In this document: one piece after another, positions 7,881-16,407 of the stretch
Layout of the letters: each line of letters begins with the position of its first letter
Numbering within the stretch: the first letter of the stretch is position 1
Source: Fibrobacter succinogenes
GTDB taxonomy: Bacteria > Fibrobacterota > Fibrobacteria > Fibrobacterales > Fibrobacteraceae
Direction of reading: 5' to 3'
Assembly (NCBI GenBank): GCA_902779055.1
Contig: CACZAD010000017.1
Location: 1 to 64,000, forward strand
Length of the DNA stretch: 64,000 bases
Position numbers and translations under genes: made by a program
The notes under the pieces: model-generated
The model's input: only the letters and a program-made list of their open reading frames with translations
Databases searched by the model: none
What the model was told of the DNA's origin: nothing

Positions 7881-10157
7881 ATGGATGTAGAAAGTCTTTT
7901 GGTCGGGCTGAATTCCGACCAACGTGCAGCAGTACTCCACGATCATGAAAAGAACGGACAACTTTTAATTCTTGCTGGGGCAGGGTCGGGAAAGACTTCG
8001 GTCTTGACCAAGCGAATCCAGTACCGGATTATGTCGGGCGTTGAGCCGGAGAAAATCCTCGCGCTCACGTTCACGGCGAAGGCCGCGGCCGAAATGAGGG
8101 AACGTGTGCAAAAGCTGTTCCCCGATGCCGGTGTACGACTTTGCACGTTCCACTCGCTCGCGCTGTTTATTCTCAAGTCGAACGTCCCTGTTGTACAGGA
8201 TATGGAAAGGCGATCCCGGAATGAATCCGGGATGACAGTAGGGGGCGGGATGACTGCTGAGGATGGTTTTTGTCCGGCGTACGAGTTGGTCGGTTTCAAA
8301 AGGATGCCGGTGCCGTCTGAATCGGTGGACAAGTCCTTTATGCAGGAACTCGCGAAAGTCGGCGGACGGTCGGTGCATTTTTCTCGCGAAGAACTTTTCT
8401 CGGATGCGTATCCGCCATCGCTATTGAAAAAGTTAAAGCCGCTGCGTGAACGGGTGCTGGAATCGGGCCAGGTTGTCTTTGAAGACCTTATATACAAGGC
8501 TATCGACTTGCTTGAAAATCACGAGGATGCTAGGGCCTTTTTCCAAAGCCAGTGGACTGAAATTCTGGTGGACGAATATCAGGACATCAATCCGTCGCAG
8601 TACAGGCTAGTCAAGGCTTTGCTCGGGAATCGCAAGTCGCTGTTTGTCGTGGGCGATGACGACCAGGCCATTTACGGATTCCGTGGTGCGGACATCGGGA
8701 ACATCAACCGTTTCCGTGACGACTTCAGGGAAAGTTCGCTGATTCGCTTGGAATGGAATTACCGCTCGGTGGCAAACATCCTCCATTTTTCAAACCAAAT
8801 ATTCAAGAATAAACCCGTCCATTTACGGAAAGTCTTGCGGGCGGGTAATATGAACGGTTCGGGTGGCTCGCCGATTTTCAAGGAAAATCGCAAGCCCGAA
8901 ATTTGGGTGAGTGAAGACCCCGTTGAAGAAATGCAAAAAATCATCACGAGCATCAAGCTGCTTCGTGAAAGCTATGATCTCCAATGGAAAAATTTTGCCA
9001 TTCTGGTCCGCTATAACCGACAACGGATGTATTACGAGGAAGCGCTCCGCGATGCGTGTCTCCCGATTGCGGGGACGGTTGTATCGGAGGGGGCCGGCGC
9101 TGCAGAGGGCGAGGGAGAACTCGTCGAAAACGGAATCCACGTCGAAACGGTTCACGCCTCCAAGGGGCTCCAGTATGCGGTGGTCTATTATGCGGGGCTT
9201 TCGGAGGGGCTTACGCCGGGGTCGTGTACAGGGACTCGTAGAGAGCGGAAAAGGCAGCTCGATGAGGAACGTCGGCTGTTTTACGTCGGGGTCACCCGGG
9301 CAGAATCTTATTTGGTTTTGCTATATTGCAAACGTAGATATTGGAAAGGGCGCCTCACGAAACTCAAACGGTCTCGTTTTTTGCCCAAGGATACTTCAAA
9401 AACAGAGATTAATATGCCGGTTATTTTGTTTAGAATCTATGCTGCCGCAAGAATCCTTCTCTTTATGCTCGAATACATTGTGAAAATTGCATTCATTTAC
9501 ATTTTCCGACGCAAGGATCTGGATTCGTGGATCGAGGAAAAGGTTCAGAAGTTTTCCTGGTTCTGCATGAAGGTCATTCGCGTCGACCTGACGATTGAAA
9601 ACCAGGCGCAACTGGCCAAGGTCGATTGGTCACGCCCGGTGTTTGTCATGGGGAACCACCGGTCGTATTTGGACATTCCGATTGCCTTCCTTGCCTTGCA
9701 GCGGACGGTGGGCTTTATTGCAAAAACGCAGTTGCAGCGCATTCCGATTCTGAATTTCTGGATGCACAAGCTCGGTTGCGTCTTTATTGACCGTGAAAAG
9801 GGCGGTGGCGCCGCCATCATCCAGAAGGCGCTCCAGTCGGGCAAGATGCCGAGACTTTTCATTTTCCCGGAAGGTACCCGCAGCAAGCGCAGCGGTATGG
9901 TGGCCTTCAAGAGCGGATGCTTTAGGCTTGCCGTCGAAGCGAATGCAATCATCTTGCCGATCGTGACTCGCGGATCCGACGAGGCTTGGGAGCATCGCAA
10001 GGTGACTAAACATCGTCCGGTCTCTGTTACAATTCTTGAACCGGTGGATACGGTCGAGTTCAAGAAGGAGCATGGTGGCGATGATATGGACCCGCGCCAT
10101 GAACTGCTCCCGTACATCCGCAGCAAAATGGAAGAAGCTTATGATCGGCGTCTTTGA
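7881..10157 (+). CDS. UvrD-like helicase fused in frame to a PlsC acyltransferase
   Basis: 758 aa from the ATG at 7881; the frame is open from 7821 but those 20 codons come from repeat-like DNA. Residues 1-511 are a superfamily 1A helicase: Walker A AGAGSGKTS (32-40), TFTAKAAAEM, VDEYQDINPSQ, GDDDQAIYGFRGA, VHASKGLQ and FYVGVTRAE. At about 510 aa it is shorter than typical UvrD. From M512 (nt 9414) it is a 1-acyl-glycerol-3-phosphate acyltransferase with NHRSYLD (HX4D) and FPEGTRSK, plus a hydrophobic N-terminal helix. There is no stop between the two parts. ATG 9414 could also give a free acyltransferase. A palindromic repeat sits inside the helicase at nt 8205-8264. The end overlaps murI by 17 bp. 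Confidence 0.85.
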   Translation: MDVESLLVGLNSDQRAAVLHDHEKNGQLLILAGAGSGKTSVLTKRIQYRIMSGVEPEKILALTFTAKAAAEMRERVQKLFPDAGVRLCTFHSLALFILKSNVPVVQDMERRSRNESGMTVGGGMTAEDGFCPAYELVGFKRMPVPSESVDKSFMQELAKVGGRSVHFSREELFSDAYPPSLLKKLKPLRERVLESGQVVFEDLIYKAIDLLENHEDARAFFQSQWTEILVDEYQDINPSQYRLVKALLGNRKSLFVVGDDDQAIYGFRGADIGNINRFRDDFRESSLIRLEWNYRSVANILHFSNQIFKNKPVHLRKVLRAGNMNGSGGSPIFKENRKPEIWVSEDPVEEMQKIITSIKLLRESYDLQWKNFAILVRYNRQRMYYEEALRDACLPIAGTVVSEGAGAAEGEGELVENGIHVETVHASKGLQYAVVYYAGLSEGLTPGSCTGTRRERKRQLDEERRLFYVGVTRAESYLVLLYCKRRYWKGRLTKLKRSRFLPKDTSKTEINMPVILFRIYAAARILLFMLEYIVKIAFIYIFRRKDLDSWIEEKVQKFSWFCMKVIRVDLTIENQAQLAKVDWSRPVFVMGNHRSYLDIPIAFLALQRTVGFIAKTQLQRIPILNFWMHKLGCVFIDREKGGGAAIIQKALQSGKMPRLFIFPEGTRSKRSGMVAFKSGCFRLAVEANAIILPIVTRGSDEAWEHRKVTKHRPVSVTILEPVDTVEFKKEHGGDDMDPRHELLPYIRSKMEEAYDRRL
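8205..8264 (+). repeat. Palindromic repeat inserted in frame in the helicase gene
   Basis: ATCCCGGA/TCCGGGAT (8213-8220, 8226-8233) followed by GACAG, then a GGCGGGATGAC half-copy. The same family is otherwise intergenic here. It encodes about 20 residues (RRSRNESGMTVGGGMTAEDG) between helicase motifs Ia and II that do not look like helicase sequence. Confidence 0.65.
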
Positions 10158-10950
10158 TTCTGGCTTTGGCGGACTTACCATTCTGCAGAAGCTCCGCCAC
10201 ACGCTCCCGCAGTACGATTACCTGTACCTGGGGGATAACGCCCGTGCGCCGTACGGCTCCCGCAGTTTCGAGACGATTTACCGCTACACGCTCCAGTCCG
10301 TGCGAGAACTTTTCCGCCGTGGCTGCCCGCTGGTGATTCTTGCCTGCAATACAGCTTCGGCAAAGGCGCTCCGCAGCATCCAGCAACAGGTGCTTCCGGT
10401 CGAATTCCCGGACCGCCGCGTTTTGGGCATTGTCCGCCCGACCGCCGAAGAAATCGGGAACTTCTCGAAAACGGGGCATATTGGCATTTTTGCGACTGCA
10501 GGGACGGTTTCGTCGAATAGCTATGTTCTGGAAATTGGCCACTTTTTCCCGAAACTCAAGGTGACCCAGCATGCCTGCCCGATGTGGGTGCCGCTGGTGG
10601 AATACGGCGAACGGGGAACCGAAGGCTCCCGCTTCTTTGTGAAAAAGGACGTGGACCAGCTGCTCGCGGCTGACCCTGAAATCGATACAGTTTTACTGGC
10701 TTGCACGCATTACCCGCTCCTTGCTGAAGAAATCCGGGTCGCACTTCCACCGCATGTACGCCTGGTGGTCCAAGGCGATATTGTCGCCGACAAGACTTTG
10801 GACTACCTCAAACGTCATGTGGACATGGAAAAACGCCTTTCGAAGGGTGGAAATGTCAAATATTTGACGACGGATACCGCAGAATTTTTCAAAAAAGGCG
10901 CTTTTCGCTTTGGAATGGAAGATATTTCGGCGGAGTCGTTGACTTTTTAA
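10141..10950 (+). CDS. murI: Glutamate racemase
   Basis: 269 aa from ATG 10141; the frame opens earlier but the family N-terminus is IGVFDSGFGGLTIL, which fixes the start. The two catalytic cysteines are in LACNTASA (about residue 66) and LACTHYPLL (about residue 185). It converts L- to D-glutamate for peptidoglycan. It starts inside the acyltransferase end (17-bp overlap), so it is in the same transcript as the helicase-acyltransferase fusion. Confidence 0.95.
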   Translation: MIGVFDSGFGGLTILQKLRHTLPQYDYLYLGDNARAPYGSRSFETIYRYTLQSVRELFRRGCPLVILACNTASAKALRSIQQQVLPVEFPDRRVLGIVRPTAEEIGNFSKTGHIGIFATAGTVSSNSYVLEIGHFFPKLKVTQHACPMWVPLVEYGERGTEGSRFFVKKDVDQLLAADPEIDTVLLACTHYPLLAEEIRVALPPHVRLVVQGDIVADKTLDYLKRHVDMEKRLSKGGNVKYLTTDTAEFFKKGAFRFGMEDISAESLTF

Positions 10951-11050
10951 ACTGTAAATTGTATTTTGATAATTGTTACTGACGAACCGTACTCGGTCCG
11001 CTTGTACTCGTTTTAATTTTCGAACTTTAATATTTGAGTGGATTTATAAA

Positions 11051-11689
11051 ATGCCGAAAACACAGATCAATCTCGAAGGTTGGCAAGACTACCGTGGCAA
11101 CATGGCCGGTAGCCTGCTTTATGTCGAAACTAGCCATCAGTCCGAAATGCCTGTCCGCGACCAGCTGAATGAAAATGAAAAGGGTTTTCTCTACGAACCG
11201 AACTATGAAACCAGCACCTATGGTCTGATGAGCTGCTACAATGTGAAGGCAATCAACACGATCGTGAAGAGCAAGAGCCGCTATATCTTGTTCGGCACTC
11301 GCTACGAAGGCTTGAGCGATTCCGAAATGCGCAACAAGTACCTCATCATGGGTTATATGCGTATCGACAAGATCAAGGATGTTCGTACTCGCCATGTGCA
11401 GCGCTACATGGCCAACCCGGAAATGGAAGAACCGGAATGCATGCAGATGGAACACAACTGGGCTGTCTACGGTCCGATGCGTTTTGTCTCCCTCGACGAC
11501 TCCTTCGTGGTGACTGACGAAATCCTCAAGGAATGGGGCTACAAGGGCCACGCTTCCCGCCAGCTCAAGACTGTGTTCTCCAAGGAACACCTCGAAAAGA
11601 TCTTGGCACACCTGGATTCCAAGCAGGATATGATCGACGAATACATCGCCACGGTCGACGAATACAAGGAAGCTCTTGCCGAAGAATAA
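11051..11689 (+). CDS. Unknown, well-expressed 212-aa protein
   Basis: 212 aa; not recognised. The start is ATG 11051 (MPKTQINLEGW); the open frame upstream is AT-rich and unlikely to be translated. Codon use is the strongly biased set shared with valS and dnaE here, suggesting high expression and vertical inheritance. There is no signal peptide or membrane segment; the C-terminus (about residues 165-212) is a charged helix, FSKEHLEKILAHLDSK onward. It has its own promoter gap and a strong terminator, so it is probably monocistronic. Confidence 0.8.
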   Translation: MPKTQINLEGWQDYRGNMAGSLLYVETSHQSEMPVRDQLNENEKGFLYEPNYETSTYGLMSCYNVKAINTIVKSKSRYILFGTRYEGLSDSEMRNKYLIMGYMRIDKIKDVRTRHVQRYMANPEMEEPECMQMEHNWAVYGPMRFVSLDDSFVVTDEILKEWGYKGHASRQLKTVFSKEHLEKILAHLDSKQDMIDEYIATVDEYKEALAEE

Positions 11690-11714
11690 TTCTTCGAAAA
11701 GCAAAGCTAAAGGT

Positions 11715-11738
11715 CCCCGCCTCGGCGGGGCTTTTTTT
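11715..11738 (+). terminator. Terminator of the 212-aa gene
   Basis: CCCCGC/GCGGGG stem followed by CTTTTTTTAT. The T run abuts the stop codon of the convergent membrane-protein gene at 11737. Confidence 0.85.
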
Positions 11739-12699
11739 ATTTCTTGGTGCCGACTAGAAGTACCACTGCACCCTGGGCGGCCTGGAACAACAGCGGGACA
11801 TATCCCAGCAAGCCTGCGGCCAGCACGAGCGGTGCCGGAATCCCGAGAATCCCGGTGAACAGGGCGACCTGCGTTCCTTCGCGCACGCCAATGCCGTTCA
11901 GTGAAATGGGGAGCATCGAAATGACCGTGGTGATGCTAGTGAATACGACCAGAATGCTGATGTCGATATCGACCCCGACTGCCCGGAAATAGGCGTAGGC
12001 TATAAACAACGTCAATAGCTGCAACCATAGGGAATCCAGTGCCGAAAGAAAAAGCTGTTTTTTGTGCTTTCTGTATATCGAGAGGCTCGACTGCAGCTTG
12101 GCGATGAATGTGAGCCTGTTGCTGATGAATTGCGGAATGGGGAATTTGTCGGAAAACAGGCAGAGCAAAATGAGTATGATGCAGGCGAGGCTTGCCCCCG
12201 TCATGATCAGGGTATAGCTTAAAGGTATATCGGCTTTGCTTAGGGCGAACGGAAGGGCTATGAAAAAGCAAAGGAACATAGCCAGAAGGCCTTGAATGCG
12301 GGCGAGCAGGACCGCCGAAACGGATTGACTTGTCTGGTTGAAGTTCTTTCCGAAGGCGAGAGATTTTACCGCGTCGCCTCCGAATCCTGTCGGGAGCAGG
12401 TTGTTGAAAAAGTATCCCATGGCGGTGTAGGCATAGTAGGTCTTGAACGGAATTTTGGGACCTTGAACCGAAAGCCCTTTCCAGCGGTTTGCCTGGATGG
12501 CCATGACTAGCGTTGCGGCGACGAGCATGGCAATGATCCAGGGCGTCATGCCGGTATTCCATTTTTCGATGACTTCGCTGAGGGGAATCTTGTGGAAAAT
12601 ATAGATGAACCCTCCAACACTAACCAAAAGTTGGATGAACCGCTTGGCGAAAAGCCTTATGCCTGTCTTATGGGTTGCCATTGGTCTTAATAATAGCAT
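11737..12699 (-). CDS. YbhN/UPF0104-type integral membrane protein (paralogue)
   Basis: 320 aa with many hydrophobic helices. The family signatures NNLLPTGFGGDAVKSLAF and PISLNGIGVREG match those of the protein at 6738-7745. Start uncertain: ATG 12699 (MLLLRPMATH) or ATG 12681 (MATHK); neither has a clear ribosome site. It is divergent from the methyltransferase at 12742, sharing a 42-bp gap. The probable role is translocation of a lipid-linked intermediate, inferred from family and context. Confidence 0.8.
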   Translation of the reverse strand: MLLLRPMATHKTGIRLFAKRFIQLLVSVGGFIYIFHKIPLSEVIEKWNTGMTPWIIAMLVAATLVMAIQANRWKGLSVQGPKIPFKTYYAYTAMGYFFNNLLPTGFGGDAVKSLAFGKNFNQTSQSVSAVLLARIQGLLAMFLCFFIALPFALSKADIPLSYTLIMTGASLACIILILLCLFSDKFPIPQFISNRLTFIAKLQSSLSIYRKHKKQLFLSALDSLWLQLLTLFIAYAYFRAVGVDIDISILVVFTSITTVISMLPISLNGIGVREGTQVALFTGILGIPAPLVLAAGLLGYVPLLFQAAQGAVVLLVGTKK

Positions 12700-12741
12700 T
12701 TTTTGTTCGTTAAAAAATTACATTTGAAAACAGAGGTTTTT

Positions 12742-13365
12742 ATGTATCGTAATAAAGTTCGCTATGATGTCGCTTCGCTCGTTCCAAAGGATACCAAGAG
12801 TGTTTTGGAAATCGGTGCGGGCGCCGGTATGAATTATGTGATTTATCCCAAGGATTCTTACAAGGTGGCGATCGAGCCCGAAGAAAGGACCGATACGCAC
12901 ACTGTGGACAAGTTCCCCGGGGGCTTTAACGAATACCATCATTGCTTTTACGAACAATATACCGAAGACCGCAAGTTTGACTTGGTGGTGATGTGCGATG
13001 TCCTGGAACATGTGAACGATCCGGTGGACTTGATCAATTTTTGTAAAAAGCACTTGAACCCGGATGGCCATATTCTCGTTTCGTTGCCGAACTTCCTCTG
13101 CATTGAGAATATCCTCAAGATTATCATTACGAGAGACTTCCGCTATTTCAAGCCCGACGAGGGCGAACACGCTCTTGGCGTTTTGGACATCAACCACAAG
13201 ACTTTCTGGACAAAAAAGAGCTTTGTCCGCTTTGCTAAAGAAAACGGTCTTGAAGTCGAAAAAATACTCGGCATCCGCAAGCAGCTGAAGTTCATGCCGG
13301 GATTGCTGAGCCATTCGAGCTTTATCCCGTTCCAGTACGGCTTCTTGACCAAGCTCAAGAAGTAG
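12742..13365 (+). CDS. SAM-dependent methyltransferase
   Basis: 207 aa from ATG 12742, preceded by GAGG at 8 nt. Motif I is VLEIGAGAGMN (about residues 23-33); CDVLEHVNDP and LNPDGHILVSLPN are the motif IV-V regions of UbiG/Methyltransf_11-type enzymes. It lies between a YbhN-like flippase and a GT4 gene, both on the other strand, suggesting a glycan or lipid substrate. Exact substrate unknown. Confidence 0.8.
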   Translation: MYRNKVRYDVASLVPKDTKSVLEIGAGAGMNYVIYPKDSYKVAIEPEERTDTHTVDKFPGGFNEYHHCFYEQYTEDRKFDLVVMCDVLEHVNDPVDLINFCKKHLNPDGHILVSLPNFLCIENILKIIITRDFRYFKPDEGEHALGVLDINHKTFWTKKSFVRFAKENGLEVEKILGIRKQLKFMPGLLSHSSFIPFQYGFLTKLKK

Positions 13366-13377
13366 CGGGCTGTTGTA

Positions 13378-14481
13378 TTACGGCTGCTGGGCGGCAAGTT
13401 CGTTTGCGACCTGCCGGATGCGCTTTCCGCATTTTTCCCAGGTGAACTGACGAACCCAGGCGTCGATTTCGGCGTCGTGTTTTCCCTTGTCGTCGATGGA
13501 TTCTTCGAGGGCGCGGGCAATGCTCGTGGCGTCCTTGGGGTTAAAGTACTTGACCACGTTTCCGCCGACTTCGGGGAGCGACGAGGTGTTGGAGCAAATG
13601 ACGGGAGTCCCGCAGGCGAACGATTCTAGCACGGGAAGCCCGAATCCTTCGTAAAGTGACGGGAGTACAAAAAGGTCTGCCAGGTTGTAGAAGTTGACGA
13701 GGTCTTCCTGGCTTACCATTCCGGCGTGGGTGATGTACTTTTCAAGACCGAGTTCCTTTTCGCGGGTGGCCTTGGTGCGTCCGTCAAAGGACTTGCCGAC
13801 AAGAACCAGCTGGCAGTTTTCCTTGCCCTTCATTTGGGCGAAGCCTTCCAGAAGTCCGTTGAGGTTCTTGTGGAGGAGCAGGTTCCCGACGTAAAGTATG
13901 ATTTTCTTGTCGCGGGGGAGGCTGTACTTTTCGTACAGGTAGTCGATTTCGTTTTTTGGCTTGCGGACGAATTCGCTTCCGACTCCGAGCGGGATGACCG
14001 TGATTTTGGCGGGGTCGGTATTGTAAAAACGGATCAGGTCGCGCTTGGTGCTTTCGGATACGGTGATGATTCTGTCGGCGCGCTTGCTTACGAACCAGAA
14101 AATGAACTTGAAATACCAATGCACGATTTTCATCGGCAGGAATTCCGGATACACCAGGTGTGTCAGGTCGTGGATGGTGACAAGCATTTTCCCGCGGTAG
14201 AACAGGGGTACGTTGCAATGAGGAACGTGCAGTATGTCGGGCTTTTCGCGGTAGAGCGCGCGGTAGGGGAACTTCAGCTGTTCCTTGTAGCCGTAAATGC
14301 TGCTGATAAAGGGAATGCGCTTTGAAATGTTGGGGTAGGTTTCGAGATCTTTGGGGTCGCCGAGGGCGATTGTATAGCCGACATCCTTGAGCCAATGCTG
14401 GATGCATGTACCAATACCGGACTTGTTGACCATGCGGGCGTCGATTGCGATTTTCAAGTCGTTGGGTGCGGTACGGTTCAT
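13378..14481 (-). CDS. GT4-family glycosyltransferase
   Basis: 367 aa from ATG 14481 (MNRTAPNDLKIAIDARM); the frame extends to a TTG at 14523 without support. It has the GT-B pattern: N-terminal KIAIDARMVNKSGIGT, the interdomain VIPLGVGSEF, and the C-terminal YEGFGLPVLESFACGTPV (E-x7-E). Such mannosyl- or glucosyltransferases build surface polysaccharide. Convergent with the methyltransferase at 12742 (12-bp gap). The final residues are Ala/Gln-rich. Confidence 0.85.
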   Translation of the reverse strand: MNRTAPNDLKIAIDARMVNKSGIGTCIQHWLKDVGYTIALGDPKDLETYPNISKRIPFISSIYGYKEQLKFPYRALYREKPDILHVPHCNVPLFYRGKMLVTIHDLTHLVYPEFLPMKIVHWYFKFIFWFVSKRADRIITVSESTKRDLIRFYNTDPAKITVIPLGVGSEFVRKPKNEIDYLYEKYSLPRDKKIILYVGNLLLHKNLNGLLEGFAQMKGKENCQLVLVGKSFDGRTKATREKELGLEKYITHAGMVSQEDLVNFYNLADLFVLPSLYEGFGLPVLESFACGTPVICSNTSSLPEVGGNVVKYFNPKDATSIARALEESIDDKGKHDAEIDAWVRQFTWEKCGKRIRQVANELAAQQP

Positions 14482-14556
14482 TTTATTTGGGTTCCCTAAA
14501 GCATTTAGTGACAATTTGTTCAATAAAATAAATTTTTCACTAGACGCTGATGACGA

Positions 14557-14574
14557 AATTTTTCATATATTATC
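14557..14574 (+). promoter_or_regulatory. Promoter-like element, CATATATTATC
   Basis: AAATTTTTCATATATTATC is nearly the same as the element at 4787-4804. It is 37 bp upstream of the lipoprotein ATG, leaving a normal leader with AGGAGG. Confidence 0.45.
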
Positions 14575-14611
14575 TTTATATTACGTTTTTGCCTATTATG
14601 CAGGAGGAAAT

Positions 14612-16339
14612 ATGAGCAAAAAAATGGTAAAATGGATTTCGGGAACCTTACTCGCCATGGGAGCCTTTGTTATTGGCTGTTCGGAAAGTACTACGGAACC
14701 GCAATTTTTAGAAATAAAATCCGTCAATCAGAAAAATGATGCGACGAACATATGGGCAAGAATTGACGAAAGTGGAAGTATCGCAAATTATTTCGATTCC
14801 CTTTCGAAAGAAGGTAATGCTCCTGCTATTGGAACCGCAACACATTCAAAAGCCCAATGCAAGGCTCCTGCTCTTCAAATGGACGATAACACGCGTTATC
14901 TGGATGAACTGGAATCGCTTTTTGAAGAAGGCGAACTGGTGGAAGGCGTATGCGGTAAGGCTCTCAAGCTGAATGATGGCCAGGTGGCGCCCCTCGGCGT
15001 GAATTTGATTGATTCCATGAACGTTGGAACTGCTGAATTCTGGTTCCGCCCCAATGAGGATTTTTACGAAAAACCCCGTACCCTGTTTGGAAACGATGGC
15101 GCTAGACTTCACTTTTTCTATAAAAATGGGGAACTCTATTTCCAGAAAAACCATGCCGATATCCACTATTTCGTTAAAGGGAAGGTGGATTTCAAGGACG
15201 ATTGGAATTTGATTGCCGGCCAGTGGGGCGACGGCTATATGAGCCTCTGGGTCAATGGTGAACTGGTGGCGAAAATTGAACACGATAAGGGCTATGTTCC
15301 GGCAAATCGAGGCAAGGCTTTTGAAAATCTCCTCGTTATGGGATACAAGTCCAGCTGCTGCATGGAAGGCCCGGGACAGTATGAAGCCATGACGACGTCG
15401 GGATCCTTTGACCAGTTCAGGATTTCGAATATTCCTCGTTATAAGACAGTCGAAAAGACGGATTCCTTAACGGATGAACCTGCATCATGCTCTGCACAAG
15501 CTTTGAAAATGGATGAAAAGACGCTTTATCTTGAAGAACTTGAAACGGATTTCGAAGCTGGGGAACATGTTAAGGGTGTTTGCGGAAAGGGGCTTTTGTT
15601 GAATGAAGGCGAATCGGTAACACTCGGTATCAATTTGATTGACTCCATGGCTACGGGTACGGTTGAATTCTGGTTCCGCCCCAATGAGGATTTCTACGAA
15701 AAGCCCCGTACCCTGTTTGGAAACGATGGCGCTAGACTTCACTTTTTCTATAAAGATGGGGAACTCTATTTCCAGAAAAACCATCACAACTTGCATTACT
15801 ATGCTAGGGGCAAGGTCACTTTCAAGAACGACTGGAACCTTATTGCGGGGCAGTGGGGCGACGGCTACATAAGTATTTGGGTCAATGGCGAAATGGTGGC
15901 GTTGCTCAAGCACGATTTAGGCTATGTTCCGGCAACCCGTGACATTGATTTTGAAAACCTTCTCAAGATTGGTTACAAGTCCGCATGCTGTATGCCGTTG
16001 GGAAACTCGGCAATGTACACCTCCGGTGCGTACGACCAAATTAGAATCTCTACATCTCCGCGCTACAAAGTCGAAGTAAAGGAAGAACAAGAAGAAGCCG
16101 CCAAGGATTCGACTGTTGGGGTTGATACAAACCCTGTAATTGCAATAATTGATACTGTGATCACCGTTGATACGGTGTTTGTCGAGAAAAAGCCTGTCGT
16201 TGATACTACTATATATGTAAAACCATATGTAGAAAAGATAGATACGACATGGATTCCGGTGGTAAACAAATGCTGCAACATCTCGGATGATTTAATCATC
16301 AAGGAACCTATCGAACTCGATATTACGGATTCCCTGTAA
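14612..16339 (+). CDS. Lipoprotein with two LamG-like domains
   Basis: 575 aa from ATG 14612, which has a perfect AGGAGG. The signal peptide ends in a lipobox, FVIGC (Cys about residue 23). Two copies of a roughly 190-residue domain follow (about 88-285 and 298-490), each with GT-EFWFRPNEDFYEKPRTLFG, DDWNLIAGQWGDGY-type and GYKS-CC motifs; the strand pattern fits concanavalin-A/LamG sandwiches that bind glycans. The tail is Val/Asp/Thr-rich (IDTVITVDTVFV) and may be a linker. A 120-bp block is almost identical in both copies. Probably surface-exposed; its ligand is unknown. Confidence 0.82.
   Translation: MSKKMVKWISGTLLAMGAFVIGCSESTTEPQFLEIKSVNQKNDATNIWARIDESGSIANYFDSLSKEGNAPAIGTATHSKAQCKAPALQMDDNTRYLDELESLFEEGELVEGVCGKALKLNDGQVAPLGVNLIDSMNVGTAEFWFRPNEDFYEKPRTLFGNDGARLHFFYKNGELYFQKNHADIHYFVKGKVDFKDDWNLIAGQWGDGYMSLWVNGELVAKIEHDKGYVPANRGKAFENLLVMGYKSSCCMEGPGQYEAMTTSGSFDQFRISNIPRYKTVEKTDSLTDEPASCSAQALKMDEKTLYLEELETDFEAGEHVKGVCGKGLLLNEGESVTLGINLIDSMATGTVEFWFRPNEDFYEKPRTLFGNDGARLHFFYKDGELYFQKNHHNLHYYARGKVTFKNDWNLIAGQWGDGYISIWVNGEMVALLKHDLGYVPATRDIDFENLLKIGYKSACCMPLGNSAMYTSGAYDQIRISTSPRYKVEVKEEQEEAAKDSTVGVDTNPVIAIIDTVITVDTVFVEKKPVVDTTIYVKPYVEKIDTTWIPVVNKCCNISDDLIIKEPIELDITDSL
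15034..15154 (+). repeat. Near-identical internal repeat, copy 1
   Basis: Pairs with 15664-15784 at an offset of exactly 630 bp; by eye there are three mismatches in about 120 bp, while the flanking parts of the two domains have diverged much more. Confidence 0.8.
15664..15784 (+). repeat. Near-identical internal repeat, copy 2
   Basis: Second copy of the block at 15034-15154, in the same reading frame of the lipoprotein. Confidence 0.8.
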
Positions 16340-16362
16340 TCGGTAAATAAATCTTGCAAAGG

Positions 16363-16388
16363 TCCCGGCTTTCGAGCTGGGATTTTTC
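16363..16388 (+). terminator. Terminator of the LamG-like lipoprotein gene
   Basis: TCCCGGCT/AGCTGGGA stem with a TTCG loop, then a TTTTTC tract, just before dnaE. Confidence 0.75.
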
Positions 16389-16407
16389 ATTTTACTAAAT
16401 TGCAAGT

